A stretch of DNA of 64,000 nucleotides from Streptomyces sp. (GTDB lineage Bacteria; Actinomycetota; Actinomycetes; Streptomycetales; Streptomycetaceae). Made by a program: the position numbers and the translations under genes. Under the pieces are notes generated by a model. It was not told where the DNA came from. It did no database searches and saw nothing but the letters and a program-made list of their open reading frames with translations. Positions 24,156 through 32,044 of this stretch are shown here, piece by piece. The stretch spans positions 60,211-124,210 of the forward strand of contig NZ_JAEKKT010000144.1 in assembly GCF_019510245.1 (NCBI RefSeq), read 5' to 3'. Each line of letters opens with the position of its first letter. The stretch's first letter is position 1.

Positions 24156-26276
24156 TCACTCGAATCGGGTCCGGTACACGTGGCCGTCGACACCGCGGAA
24201 GGCCGCGTCCACGGCTCCGTCCGGGCCGGCGACCGCGCCGAGCGCGCCGTCGAACGCGGCGCTCGGGAACTCCTGCCGCTTGCTCCAGCCCTGCCAGGCG
24301 CCGTCGGCGTACCGCTGCTGCCAGAGCGTGTAGTCGGCGGCCCGCGCGTACAGCAGCACCGCGTCACCGACGGCGACCAGCGTCGGGCTGCCGCTGACGG
24401 TCCCGCCGAGCGAGGTCCAGTCGGACCACTCCCCCGACGTGTCCCGGGTCCGCGTCCACACGTCGTCGGCGGCGGTGCGTACGGCGACGTGGACGCGCCC
24501 CTGGGCGTCGACGACGGCGGACGGACGGCCGTACACCGTCCGGTCCCCGGGTTCGCCGAGCGACGACCAGCCGGACGCCGGGCCGCGCTGCACGACCGTG
24601 CCGTCGGCGCCGCGCGCGAACAGCGTCCAGTGGGCGGGATCGGTGAACGCGACGGACGGCGCGTCGGTCAGCCGCCCGCCCAGGGACTGCCAGTGCCCCC
24701 AGCGGCCGCCGGCGTGGACCCTCCGGTACGCCAGGGAGTCGGCGCCGCGCACGAAGACGTCGACCCGGCCGCCGCCGGAGGCGTACGCGGCGGGCTGGCC
24801 GAGGATTCCTCCCGGGACCGGACCGCCGAGGTTCTCGGTCCTCCCGTCGGTCCTCCGGACGAGCGAGCCGTGCGGCCCCCGGAAGAACGTGGAGCCGTCG
24901 CTCGCCACCGCCGGGCTCGCCGTGGCGGTCACGCCCAGGTCCGTTCCCGGCAGGGCGTCGGCGCCGGTCAGCTTGAGGAAGGCGGTGCCGTGCGCGGGGA
25001 CCTCGACGGTGTACGACCCGGTGTGCGTGCCCCGGTCGGCACGCGCGCGCAGGTCGCGGACCCGGACCGGGCCGCCGAGACCGGTGTCGGCGAACTGCAC
25101 GGTGCGCTCGGCCGGTTGGTCCGAGCGGTTGAGCAGGACGACCGCGCGCTGCCCGTGCCCTTGCAGGACCTTGCTGTAGACGTCACCGGTCGAGTCGGTC
25201 GCCACCCGTACGCCCTGGACGCTGAGGGGGTCCTGGTCGACGGCGATGATCTCGGGGTTGCGGAGCGTGACGAGCATCGAGTCGGACAGGGTCCGCGGGT
25301 CGGAGCCCAGCATCAGCGGCGAGCCCATCTCGGCCCACATCACGAACTGGGTGGTGGACTCCTCCTGGGTGAGCTCGTACGTCCCGTCGGCCGTCTTCCG
25401 CATGGGGATGAGGTAGTCGGGGTCGTTGTAGTGGCCGGGGCCCTGTGCCTCGGGGTGCCAGGCGTTGGCGTCCATGTTGCGCAGGACGTTCGGCCACTCG
25501 CCGGGGCTGGGGGTGCCCCAGGCGATGTCGGTGCCGGTGCGCCAGGAGTCGGCGATCGCCGGAGCGTAGACGTAGGTGTTGTGGGCGTCCTGTTCGGGGG
25601 TGTGCGGCAGGCCCCAGTCGTCGGTGAGCGGGTTGCAGAGGTTCAGCAGCATCCTGCGGCCGGACTTGGCGACCGCGTCGCTGAACTCCTTGTAGGCGGG
25701 GCCCGGATCGAGTTTCGCGCCGATCCCGCACAGGAAGTCGACCTTGATCGCGTCGATCTTCCAGCTCGCGAACTGCCGGGCGTCCTGGTCGTAGTACCCA
25801 CGGCTGCCGAGTCCGCAGCTCTTTCCGCCGTCGTAGGTGCCGGCGTCGGTGTAGATGCCGGCCCGGAGCCCGCGTTCGTGCAGGTAGGAGACGAGGGCCG
25901 GGATGCCGGAGGGGAAGCGGTCCGGGTTGGCCGTCAACCGGCCCCGGCCGTCCCGGGGTTTGTCGGCCTGCCAGCCGCCGTCCAGCCAGACGATGTCGTA
26001 GCCGGCGTCCCGCAGACCGCTGCTGACCAGCCTGTCGGCGACGGAGCGCACCTCCTTCTCGGTGGGCGCGCCGAGCCCGTAGTAGGTGTTCCAGCCCATG
26101 TAGGGAGTGGGTGCGAGGCCGCTGTCGTAGGCGGCGGGCGCGCCTTGGTCGACTGCCGTCCGTGCGACGGCGGCGGGGGTAGCGGTGGCGGCCAGGACCA
26201 CCGCGGCGGCGGCCGCGAGGGCGGGCCGGGTGCTCCGGTGGTGCCGGGGTCCGGCTGCGGGCGGGTGCGAAGTCAC
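24156..26276 (-). CDS. Secreted GH27 alpha-galactosidase with C-terminal lectin/propeller-like domain
   Basis: A 706-residue exported enzyme. A Sec-type signal (residues 1-40, ending near TPAAVA) precedes a GH27 catalytic barrel with MGWNTYYG, WLDGGWQ, nucleophile Asp180 in IKVDFLCG and YNDPDYL, then the Greek-key domain to about residue 420. The last 260 residues are repeated blades (VFVRGADSLAYRRVHAGG, TLFARGADGTVVQRG, VAVRTAADDVWTR) of the PLL/fucolectin-like propeller type, probably binding polysaccharide. It releases galactose outside the cell for the importer encoded next. GTG at 26276 follows GGGAG. Confidence 0.93.
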   Translation of the reverse strand: MTSHPPAAGPRHHRSTRPALAAAAAVVLAATATPAAVARTAVDQGAPAAYDSGLAPTPYMGWNTYYGLGAPTEKEVRSVADRLVSSGLRDAGYDIVWLDGGWQADKPRDGRGRLTANPDRFPSGIPALVSYLHERGLRAGIYTDAGTYDGGKSCGLGSRGYYDQDARQFASWKIDAIKVDFLCGIGAKLDPGPAYKEFSDAVAKSGRRMLLNLCNPLTDDWGLPHTPEQDAHNTYVYAPAIADSWRTGTDIAWGTPSPGEWPNVLRNMDANAWHPEAQGPGHYNDPDYLIPMRKTADGTYELTQEESTTQFVMWAEMGSPLMLGSDPRTLSDSMLVTLRNPEIIAVDQDPLSVQGVRVATDSTGDVYSKVLQGHGQRAVVLLNRSDQPAERTVQFADTGLGGPVRVRDLRARADRGTHTGSYTVEVPAHGTAFLKLTGADALPGTDLGVTATASPAVASDGSTFFRGPHGSLVRRTDGRTENLGGPVPGGILGQPAAYASGGGRVDVFVRGADSLAYRRVHAGGRWGHWQSLGGRLTDAPSVAFTDPAHWTLFARGADGTVVQRGPASGWSSLGEPGDRTVYGRPSAVVDAQGRVHVAVRTAADDVWTRTRDTSGEWSDWTSLGGTVSGSPTLVAVGDAVLLYARAADYTLWQQRYADGAWQGWSKRQEFPSAAFDGALGAVAGPDGAVDAAFRGVDGHVYRTRFE

Positions 26277-26357
26277 TGGTGTCTCCCGGGGGTCGGGGAG
26301 CAGGAGCGCGAGTCGCGGGCCGCGCTGCAGGAGCGGGCTCGCGGCGTCACGGCGACG

Positions 26358-26386
26358 ACTGTGGCCCGCGGCCGAAACCGTGTCAA
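26358..26386 (-). promoter_or_regulatory. Predicted promoter of GH27-led galactose operon
   Basis: On the minus strand a perfect TTGACA (26386-26381) and CACAGT (26363-26358) are 17 bases apart, giving a leader of about 75 bases to the GTG at 26276. A 13-bp palindrome sits eight bases upstream of the -35. Confidence 0.55.
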
Positions 26387-26393
26387 GATTAAT

Positions 26394-26406
26394 TACTAAT
26401 TTAGTA
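26394..26406. promoter_or_regulatory. AT-rich palindromic operator TACTAA-T-TTAGTA
   Basis: A perfect 13-bp palindrome in an AT-rich island (26386-26406) that stands out sharply from the surrounding DNA. It is adjacent to the -35 of the galactose operon. The ACTAA/TTAGT halves resemble sites described for ROK-family sugar regulators, but no ROK gene is in the window. Confidence 0.6.
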
Positions 26407-26460
26407 GCAGGTGAGAGGGAGCCGTCCGGGCAGACCGTCCGGTCCTGGGACCGCCCTCCC

Positions 26461-27168
26461 TCACTCCCTGCCGGGAGCGGCTGCGGCGACGAGGGCGCAC
26501 ACCACGAGCACCGGCGGGATCCAGCCCGCCCAGCCCGGTGCCGTCCGCAGTACCGCCATGCAGGCCGCCGCGCCCGCGAACAGGCCCGCCAGCCTGAGGG
26601 GCACCCAGCGGTTCGGGCGGCCCGCCCCCACGCCCTTGACGATGTACGTGGCCAGGGTGCCGGTCAGGTAGGTGGTCGGCGCCGCGGCCCGGCCGGCCGC
26701 CACCATGGCTCCCGACTGGATGCCCATCGTCAGCGCGGCCCCGAACTGCAGGACGTCCCGGGCCGTCCGCCCCGGCGCTCCGCCCAGGGCGGCCCAGACC
26801 ACCGCGCCCACGGCCAGCAGGAGCGCCTCGCCGACGAGACAGAGCAGCACCGGCCGCGGCCAGTGCGTGGCGGTGCCTTCGTGCCCGCGGGTGAACCGGG
26901 CGGTGACGGCGGCACCCAGCCCGAACCCGGCCAGCGCCAGCACCGCCGCGGTCACGCCCGTGCCCTGGGCGCGGCCGACCGCCATCCCGAGCAGGGCCAG
27001 GTTGCTCGTCATGACTCCGGCGAAGACGTGGTCCAGCGCGGTGAAGGAGATGGTCTCCACCGCTCCGGAGGCCGCCACCAGGAGCACGACGGCGACCCGC
27101 AGCGCGGTCCCCGGTTCCGCCGGCTGCCCGGAGGATTCTGTGGCCTGCTTGCGCGGCGCGTCACTCAC
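26461..27168 (-). CDS. YoaK/DUF1275-family integral membrane protein
   Basis: A 235-residue protein with six or seven hydrophobic segments and DUF1275 features: SFTALDHVFAGVMTSNLALLG near residue 45, the central TRFTRGHEG loop, and the PTTYLTGTLATYIVKG segment. Members are membrane proteins of unknown biochemical role. GTG at 27168 gives the family-typical short N-terminus; its ribosome-binding site is weak. It is not obviously co-transcribed with neighbours, as 185 bases containing the GH27 promoter lie between its stop and that gene. Confidence 0.85.
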   Translation of the reverse strand: MSDAPRKQATESSGQPAEPGTALRVAVVLLVAASGAVETISFTALDHVFAGVMTSNLALLGMAVGRAQGTGVTAAVLALAGFGLGAAVTARFTRGHEGTATHWPRPVLLCLVGEALLLAVGAVVWAALGGAPGRTARDVLQFGAALTMGIQSGAMVAAGRAAAPTTYLTGTLATYIVKGVGAGRPNRWVPLRLAGLFAGAAACMAVLRTAPGWAGWIPPVLVVCALVAAAAPGRE

Positions 27169-27493
27169 AGCCCCCGAGCGTAACGCCGGGCGAGGGCCGG
27201 TCCCGGGCTCATTCGGAGGCGGCGCGGACCAGGCCGTCCAGTCAGCCCTGGCGACCGTCGAGCATGGGTTCGGCGCTCGCCCGCCAGGGCCTCGGCCGGC
27301 CCGCCGTCCCGCTTCGCCGTCGGCCTCTCGACGGGCCCCGCCCATGCGGAGGACCGGGCGCCGGTCGACAGCGCCCCGAAGGGGCCGCGGGGCTGTGCCC
27401 CATGTGCGGCTCCGCCGCGTGGGCGCGACCGGCCACGAGGGCGCCGCAGAGGGCAGACGGGCGAGCCACCTCACGGCGCTCCCGGCGGAGCGC
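27169..27493. other. 325-bp intergenic stretch with a dispersed Streptomyces repeat
   Basis: The part around 27413-27450 reads TGTGCGGCTCCGCCGCG followed by GGGCGCGACCGGCCACGA, closely matching the copy at about 43536-43573. I see no credible gene here; open frames on either strand lack a start context and family resemblance. Confidence 0.55.
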
Positions 27494-28009
27494 TCAGCCG
27501 TGCTTCGCGGCCCGGGCCCGATGGGCCGCGACCGTCGTCCGGCTCGCGCAGGCGTTGGAGCAGAACCGGCGCGTCCGGTTGCGTGACTGGTCCACGAAGT
27601 AGTTTCCGCATCCGGCCGCGGCGCACCGCCCGAGCGTCACCGCCGGATCCCCGGCCACGACCAGGGCGAGCTTGGCGGCGACCAACTGGCCGACCCAGCG
27701 CTCGGCCGGGGTGCCGTTGCGGCTGAAGTGGATGTGCCAGCCGAGGCCGTCGTGGTCGGACAGGTGCATGTCCGGCGGATAGTCGCGCAGCAGGCGGTGC
27801 ACGGCTTCGGGGGCGGTGCCGTCGACCGCCTGCGCCAGGGCCGCGCGGACCAGGCCCGGCAGCTCGCCGTAGTCGCCGTCCGGCGGCGGCGTGACCTCGT
27901 GCTCCGCGAAGAACGCGGCGACCAGTTCGCCGTGCCGGTCGAGGGTCCCGGTGTTGGCCAGCTCGACGGCCAGCCGCGTCACGTTCCCGATGTAGTCACC
28001 GTACTGCAC
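27494..28009 (-). CDS. CGNR zinc-finger regulator (ABATE-CGNR protein)
   Basis: A 171-residue protein with an N-terminal ABATE-type domain (about 1-120, including DMHLSDHDGLGWHIHFSRNG) and a C-terminal CGNR zinc finger: CAAAGCGNYFVDQSRNRTRRFC supplies the zinc cysteines and the basic contact helix. These proteins are thought to be DNA-binding regulators of stress or metabolism. GTG at 28009 has AGGTGG shortly upstream. It is divergent from the gene at 28046 across an inverted repeat, so auto- and cross-regulation is likely. Confidence 0.88.
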   Translation of the reverse strand: MQYGDYIGNVTRLAVELANTGTLDRHGELVAAFFAEHEVTPPPDGDYGELPGLVRAALAQAVDGTAPEAVHRLLRDYPPDMHLSDHDGLGWHIHFSRNGTPAERWVGQLVAAKLALVVAGDPAVTLGRCAAAGCGNYFVDQSRNRTRRFCSNACASRTTVAAHRARAAKHG

Positions 28010-28038
28010 TTGACCACCTACATAGCCGCTCCTACTGT
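28010..28038 (+). promoter_or_regulatory. Leaderless promoter for the gene at 28046
   Basis: TTGACC (28010-28015) and TACTGT (28033-28038) are 17 bases apart. The -10 ends seven bases before the ATG at 28046, so transcription should start at the ATG itself. No Shine-Dalgarno sequence precedes that ATG. Confidence 0.6.
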
Positions 28039-28042
28039 AGGT
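28016..28042. promoter_or_regulatory. Inverted-repeat operator ACCTACA-N13-TGTAGGT
   Basis: The two perfect 7-base arms occupy the spacer and overlap the -10 of the promoter for 28046. A third ACCTACA lies inside the coding start at 28061-28067. This placement would let a bound repressor block transcription; the CGNR protein encoded divergently is the natural candidate. Confidence 0.5.
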
Positions 28043-28045
28043 GCC

Positions 28046-28726
28046 ATGCTAGCTGATGACACCTACATAGCCCGCCGTCTGCTGCTGCTCGGGGAGTGGG
28101 ACGCCGCGCTCGCCGCCCTGGGCCCCGAGGGCGAGCCGGAGTTGCGCGCGGAGATCGCCGTCGACCGCTGGTTCTTCCGGATCGACGGACACGAGGAGGC
28201 CGAGAAGGCGGTCGCGGCGCTCGATCCGGCGTCGCCGACCGCCCACCTGCTCACGGCGCGGCTCGCCTACAGCCGCCTGCTGTTCCGGCGCGACGCCCGC
28301 CCCGACGACCGTGCCGTGGCCGAGGCCGGCTACCGCGCGGCGGCGGGCACCGGCGACGAGAAGCTGCGCGGCTGGGCCGAGTACCACTGGGCTGTGCTGC
28401 TGGACAACATCGACGAGGACCCGGCCGGCGCCGTCCCGCGCTACGAGACCGCCCTCGAGATCGCCACGAGGACCGGCGACGGCTACTTCGAGTCCTACGT
28501 CATCCGGCACCTCGCACCGCACAAGGAGCCCGCCGAGCGCATCGCGATGCTGCGCCGCTCCCTCCACCTGCGCGCCGCCCTCGGCGCCCGGCCGCAGACC
28601 GTCGCCGCGCAGGCCCTCCTCGCCGAAAGCCTCCCCGAAGACGACCCCGAACGCGCCGAACTCCTGCGGACGTTCCGCCCGGGCGCGGAAGAACTGCGCA
28701 TCGGCTGGCTCCGGTCCGAGAACTGA
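28046..28726 (+). CDS. TPR-like helical repeat protein of unknown function
   Basis: A 226-residue, acidic, alanine-rich helical protein whose spacing of YIARRLLLLGEWDAALAAL, AEYHWAVLLDNIDEDPAGA and RYETALEIATRTGD resembles tetratricopeptide repeats. It has no signal or membrane segment. The ATG at 28046 coincides with the predicted transcription start, implying a leaderless mRNA. It is divergent from the CGNR regulator and probably under its control. I cannot assign a biochemical function. Confidence 0.75.
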   Translation: MLADDTYIARRLLLLGEWDAALAALGPEGEPELRAEIAVDRWFFRIDGHEEAEKAVAALDPASPTAHLLTARLAYSRLLFRRDARPDDRAVAEAGYRAAAGTGDEKLRGWAEYHWAVLLDNIDEDPAGAVPRYETALEIATRTGDGYFESYVIRHLAPHKEPAERIAMLRRSLHLRAALGARPQTVAAQALLAESLPEDDPERAELLRTFRPGAEELRIGWLRSEN

Positions 28727-28756
28727 CCAACCGAGCACCCGGCCCCGCAAACGCAT

Positions 28757-28790
28757 CCAGCGGGCCTGCCGATATCGGCAAACCCGCTGG
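28757..28790 (+). terminator. Hairpin terminator between the TPR-like gene and tRNA-Pro
   Basis: CCAGCGGG pairs with CCCGCTGG, and a self-complementary CCGATATCGG lies between them. It is 30 bases after the stop at 28726 and just beyond the 3' end of the minus-strand tRNA, so it can serve both. Confidence 0.7.
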
Positions 28791-28799
28791 TCAACACCG

Positions 28800-28873
<74 letters not shown>

Positions 28874-28978
28874 GTGCGTTCACTCGCGGTGACCCGCGTG
28901 ATCGCGTGAACAGCACCTTACCGCACGTCCCCGCGTGGGCAGAAAGAGGGCGGGGGCGGTGGGGTGGACAATCGGCGT

Positions 28979-29488
28979 ATGGGAGACGCGGGGACAGGAG
29001 CACGGGACCGGGACGCCGAGGGGCGGGCGCGCAGTGCCCGGCCGCGGGACGGGCTGGGCCGGCCGCTGCCGTACGGCGCGCCGGGTGTCGAGCGGCAGCC
29101 CGAGGGGGTCGTACGGACTCCGCAGCAGACGGTCGCCGAGGCTCAGGCGCTGCTGGACGCCGGGAAGCCGTTCCACGCGCACGAGGTGTTCGAGGACGCC
29201 TGGAAGTCGGGGCCGGAGGCGGAGCGGACGCTGTGGCGCGGGCTGGCCCAGCTGGCGGTGGGGCTCACGCACGCGGCCCGCGGGAACGTGACCGGCGGGG
29301 CACGGCTGCTGCGGCGCGGTGCGGGCGCGGTCGAGGAGTGGGCGGCCGGGGGCGGGGAGCGGCGGCCGTACGGGATCGATGTCGACGGGCTCGGACGGTG
29401 GGCCCGGGAGCTGGCCGGGCGGGTGGAGGGCGGCGCCGGGAGCGTCGAGGCGAAGGGCGAGGCACCCCGGCTGCGCGCCTCCCGGTAG
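28979..29488 (+). CDS. DUF309 domain protein
   Basis: A 169-residue protein whose centre (about 45-130) matches DUF309: AQALLDAGKPFHAHEVFEDAWK followed by WRGLAQLAVGLTHAARGNVTGGARLLRRG. This is a small all-helical fold of unknown activity that includes the HAHEVFE motif. The N-terminal 45 residues are basic and low-complexity. The ATG at 28979 was chosen; a GTG five codons earlier is possible. The gene stands between a tRNA and cobF with no clear functional link. Confidence 0.82.
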   Translation: MGDAGTGARDRDAEGRARSARPRDGLGRPLPYGAPGVERQPEGVVRTPQQTVAEAQALLDAGKPFHAHEVFEDAWKSGPEAERTLWRGLAQLAVGLTHAARGNVTGGARLLRRGAGAVEEWAAGGGERRPYGIDVDGLGRWARELAGRVEGGAGSVEAKGEAPRLRASR

Positions 29489-29533
29489 CACCGGGGTGAC
29501 CCGCTGTCAGTGGCATGCGGCAGACTCGGGGGC

Positions 29534-30316
29534 GTGCGAGAGATTCATGTCATCGGTATCGGCGCGGGCGACCCCGACCAGCTCACCCTCCAGGCGGTCC
29601 GGGCGCTGAAGAGCACGGACGTGTTCTTCCTCCTCGACAAGGGCGAGGTCAAGAGCGACCTGACCCGGCTGCGCCGGGACATGCTCGACGCACACATACC
29701 CGACGGCGGTTACCGGCTGGTCGAGGCGCGGGACCCGGAGCGGGACCGGGCCGCGGGCGGCGGGGCGTACTCGCCGGCCGTCGGTGACTGGCGCAGCGCC
29801 CGCGCGGACATCTACGAGCGGCTGATCCGCGAGGAGCTGAGCGAGGGGCAGACCGGCGCCTTCCTGGTGTGGGGCGATCCGTCGCTCTACGACAGCACGT
29901 TGGCGATCCTGGAGGAGGTGCTGGCCCGGGGCACGGTGCGGTTCGGGTACGACGTGGTGCCCGGGATCAGCAGTGTCTCGGCGCTGGCGGCCCGGCACCG
30001 TACGGGGCTGAACCGGGTGGCCCGGCCGGTACAGATCACCACCGGGCGGCGGCTCGCCGAGGGGCTGCCGGACGGGGTGGACGACGTGGTGGTGATGCTC
30101 GACGCGCACCAGGCCTTCCGCCGGTACGCGGACGAGGACATCGACATCTACTGGGGCGCGTACCTCGGCACCCCGGACGAGATCCTGGTCTCCGGTCCGA
30201 TCGCCGAGGCCGGTCCGCGCATCGAGCGGCTGCGGGCCGAGGCACGTGAGCGCAAGGGCTGGATCATGGACACCTATCTGCTGCGCCGCCACCCGGAGGC
30301 TGCGAAGGAGGGCTGA
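29534..30316 (+). CDS. cobF: Precorrin-6A synthase (deacetylating), CobF
   Basis: CobF is the S-adenosylmethionine-dependent methyltransferase that methylates C1 of the corrin precursor with release of acetate, yielding precorrin-6A in aerobic cobalamin synthesis. The 260-residue tetrapyrrole-methylase fold begins IHVIGIGAGDPDQLTLQAVRAL and includes FLVWGDPSLYDSTL and VPGISSVSALAARH. GTG at 29534 gives the usual N-terminus and has a possible -10 (CAGACT) seven bases upstream. It is convergent with cobK, the next enzyme in the pathway. Confidence 0.93.
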   Translation: MREIHVIGIGAGDPDQLTLQAVRALKSTDVFFLLDKGEVKSDLTRLRRDMLDAHIPDGGYRLVEARDPERDRAAGGGAYSPAVGDWRSARADIYERLIREELSEGQTGAFLVWGDPSLYDSTLAILEEVLARGTVRFGYDVVPGISSVSALAARHRTGLNRVARPVQITTGRRLAEGLPDGVDDVVVMLDAHQAFRRYADEDIDIYWGAYLGTPDEILVSGPIAEAGPRIERLRAEARERKGWIMDTYLLRRHPEAAKEG

Positions 30317-30400
30317 GCGGTGGCCGGCCCGGCCGCCGGACCGTCCGGGCGGTCGGCGGAGTCGGCGCCTGCCGTCAGGACCGGCTGACGTCCGGGGTGC

Positions 30401-31147
30401 TCACGCCGGGCCGAGCCCGAGCCGTTGCAGGACGCCGGCGACGTCCGGCACCGCCGTCACACCGTCCGGCAGCGGGGGCCGTCGTACGACGACCACGGGC
30501 AGCCCGAGCTCCCGTGCGGCCGTGAGTTTGGCGGCCGTGGCCGCTCCCCCGCTGTCCTTCGTGACCAGGACGTCGATCAGGTTCCCGGTCAGCAGCGCGG
30601 TCTCGTCGGCGACCGTGAAGGGCCCGCGTGCCAGCAGCACTTCGGTGTGGCGGGGCATGGGCGGCTCGGGGGGTTCCACGGACCGTACGAGGAAGTGCCG
30701 GTCCGTCAGCGGGGCGAAGGCGGACAGGCCCAGGCGGCCGGTGGTGAGGAAGACGTTGGGGCCGAAGCGGGGCAGGGCGGCGGCCGCCGCGGGCAGGGAC
30801 GGGACCGGATGCCAGTCGTCGCCGGGGCGGGGCTGCCAGCCGGGGCGGCGCAGGACGACGGAGGGGATCCCGGTGGCCCGGGCGGCGCCGGCCGCGTTCG
30901 CGGTGATCGTCTCGGCGAAGGGGTGGGTGGCGTCCACCAGCGCGTCCACCCGGTGTGCGCGCAGCCAGTCGCCGAGGCCCGCCGCCCCGCCGAACCCGCC
31001 CGTCCGCACCTCGCCGGCGAGCGTGCCCGGCCGCGCGACCCGGCCCGCGAGCGAGGTGGTGACCCGCACTCCGGGGCACCCCGACAACTCGGTGGCCAGG
31101 CGGCGGGCCTCGGCGGTACCGCCGAGGATCAGCACGTGCGGGGACAT
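30401..31147 (-). CDS. cobK: Precorrin-6A reductase, CobK
   Basis: CobK reduces precorrin-6A to precorrin-6B (dihydro form) using NADPH. The 248-residue protein opens with the nucleotide-binding start HVLILGGTAEARRLA and has the conserved DALVDATHPFAETIT and TKDSGGAATAAKL, the latter binding the substrate. It is convergent with cobF 85 bases away, so these consecutive pathway steps sit together. A TACGCT -10-like hexamer ends six bases before the ATG at 31147 with no Shine-Dalgarno sequence, suggesting a leaderless transcript. Confidence 0.93.
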   Translation of the reverse strand: MSPHVLILGGTAEARRLATELSGCPGVRVTTSLAGRVARPGTLAGEVRTGGFGGAAGLGDWLRAHRVDALVDATHPFAETITANAAGAARATGIPSVVLRRPGWQPRPGDDWHPVPSLPAAAAALPRFGPNVFLTTGRLGLSAFAPLTDRHFLVRSVEPPEPPMPRHTEVLLARGPFTVADETALLTGNLIDVLVTKDSGGAATAAKLTAARELGLPVVVVRRPPLPDGVTAVPDVAGVLQRLGLGPA

Positions 31148-31216
31148 GGGGCGAGCGTACGGGGCCTGCGCACCGGGTGACGCCGTGGGGCCGGGCGACC
31201 GGCCCGCGCCGTGACG

Positions 31217-31256
31217 CACGACGGCCGCCCGGCGAGAGCGCCGGGCGGCCGTCGTG
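31217..31256 (-). terminator. Strong hairpin terminator after the ribosomal-protein cluster
   Basis: A perfect 18-bp stem (CACGACGGCCGCCCGGCG with its complement) closes on the tetraloop AGAG. It lies 15 bases after the end of rpmJ on the minus strand. Confidence 0.85.
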
Positions 31257-31270
31257 GCACCGGACCCGCG

Positions 31271-31393
31271 TCAGCCCTGGCGGGCCTTGAAGCGGGGGTC
31301 CTTCTTGTTGATCACGTAGACCACGCCGCGTCGGCGGACCACCTGGGCGCCGGGCTTGGCCTTCAGTGAGCGCAGGGACTTGCGCACCTTCAT
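31271..31393 (-). CDS. rpmJ: 50S ribosomal protein L36, cysteine-less paralogue
   Basis: A 40-residue L36 (MKVRKSLRSLKAKPGAQVV, ending KDPRFKARQG). The zinc-ribbon cysteines of the standard L36 are absent, so this is the zinc-independent paralogue normally made when zinc is scarce. It follows rpmE2 and rpmG on the same strand with short gaps, forming a small operon closed by a strong hairpin. The ATG at 31393 is followed by the conserved start MKVRKS. Confidence 0.93.
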   Translation of the reverse strand: MKVRKSLRSLKAKPGAQVVRRRGVVYVINKKDPRFKARQG

Positions 31394-31428
31394 GGTTCTG
31401 TTCTCCTCGGGTCGGCCGCCGGGCCGGG

Positions 31429-31689
31429 TCAGCCGCGGGCGGCGGCGGTGCGGCCGTAACGGCGCTCGAAACGCTCCACTCGGCCGGCGCTGTCCAGGAC
31501 CCGCGCCCTGCCGGTGTAGAACGGGTGCGACGCGGACGAGATCTCCACGTCGACCAACGGATAGGTGTTGCCGTCCTCCCACTCGATCGTCCGGGACGAG
31601 TCGGCGGTGGAGCGGGTCAGGAACGCGGTGTCCGCGGCGCGGTCCCGGAAGACCACGAGGCGGGACGCGGGATGAATGCGGGCCTTCAT
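31429..31689 (-). CDS. rpmE2: 50S ribosomal protein L31 type B
   Basis: An 86-residue type B L31, recognised by MKARIHPASRLVVFRD, TIEWEDGNTYPLVDVEISSASHPFYTG and RVERFERRYG. It lacks the four cysteines that bind zinc in type A L31, so it can replace that protein in zinc-limited cells. The ATG at 31689 has a GAGAGGAAACC-like region upstream on the minus strand. Middle gene of the rpmG-rpmE2-rpmJ cluster. Confidence 0.95.
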   Translation of the reverse strand: MKARIHPASRLVVFRDRAADTAFLTRSTADSSRTIEWEDGNTYPLVDVEISSASHPFYTGRARVLDSAGRVERFERRYGRTAAARG

Positions 31690-31730
31690 GGGGTTTCCTC
31701 TCTTGGTTGCCGGTGTGTCTGCGGTCGGCT

Positions 31731-31895
31731 TCAGCGCTCTTCGCGGAAGTCGACGTGCGCGCCGGCCACCGGGTCGTACTTGCGCAGGACCAGCCGGTCG
31801 GGGTTGTTCCGGCGGTTCTTGCGGGTCACGTAGGTGACACCGGTCCCGGCCGTCGACTTCAGCCTGACGACGGGACGCGCGGTGCTGCGTGCCAT
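31731..31895 (-). CDS. rpmG: 50S ribosomal protein L33, cysteine-less paralogue
   Basis: A 54-residue L33 of the form MARSTARPVVRLKSTAGTG with RKNRRNNPDRLVLRKYDP, lacking the CxxC pairs of the zinc-binding version. It is the first gene of the alternative ribosomal-protein cluster. GGGAGAA precedes the ATG at 31895. I looked for a Zur operator in the upstream 100 bases and saw no convincing match to the usual TGAAAATGATTTTCA-like palindrome, although Zur control of such clusters is established in Streptomyces. Confidence 0.95.
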   Translation of the reverse strand: MARSTARPVVRLKSTAGTGVTYVTRKNRRNNPDRLVLRKYDPVAGAHVDFREER

Positions 31896-32044
31896 GAGGT
31901 TCTCCCTTCGCCCACACCCGGTTTTCTTGATCCGGGCATGTCATTCACGACCTGTGCAACAACGCCCCCCGCCGTCGCATTCCCCGGCCCCGGACCGGTC
32001 CCGCGGCGGTCGGCGGACCGGTCCCGCAACGGTCGGCCGACCGG

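Noticed and set aside
29489..29533. Cobalamin riboswitch before cobF
   Set aside because: The interval is too short and lacks the conserved B12-box; none is visible near cobK either.
31896..32040. Zur box upstream of rpmG
   Set aside because: Partial TGAATGACATG-like similarity exists, but there is no symmetric match to the usual palindrome, so I do not annotate it.
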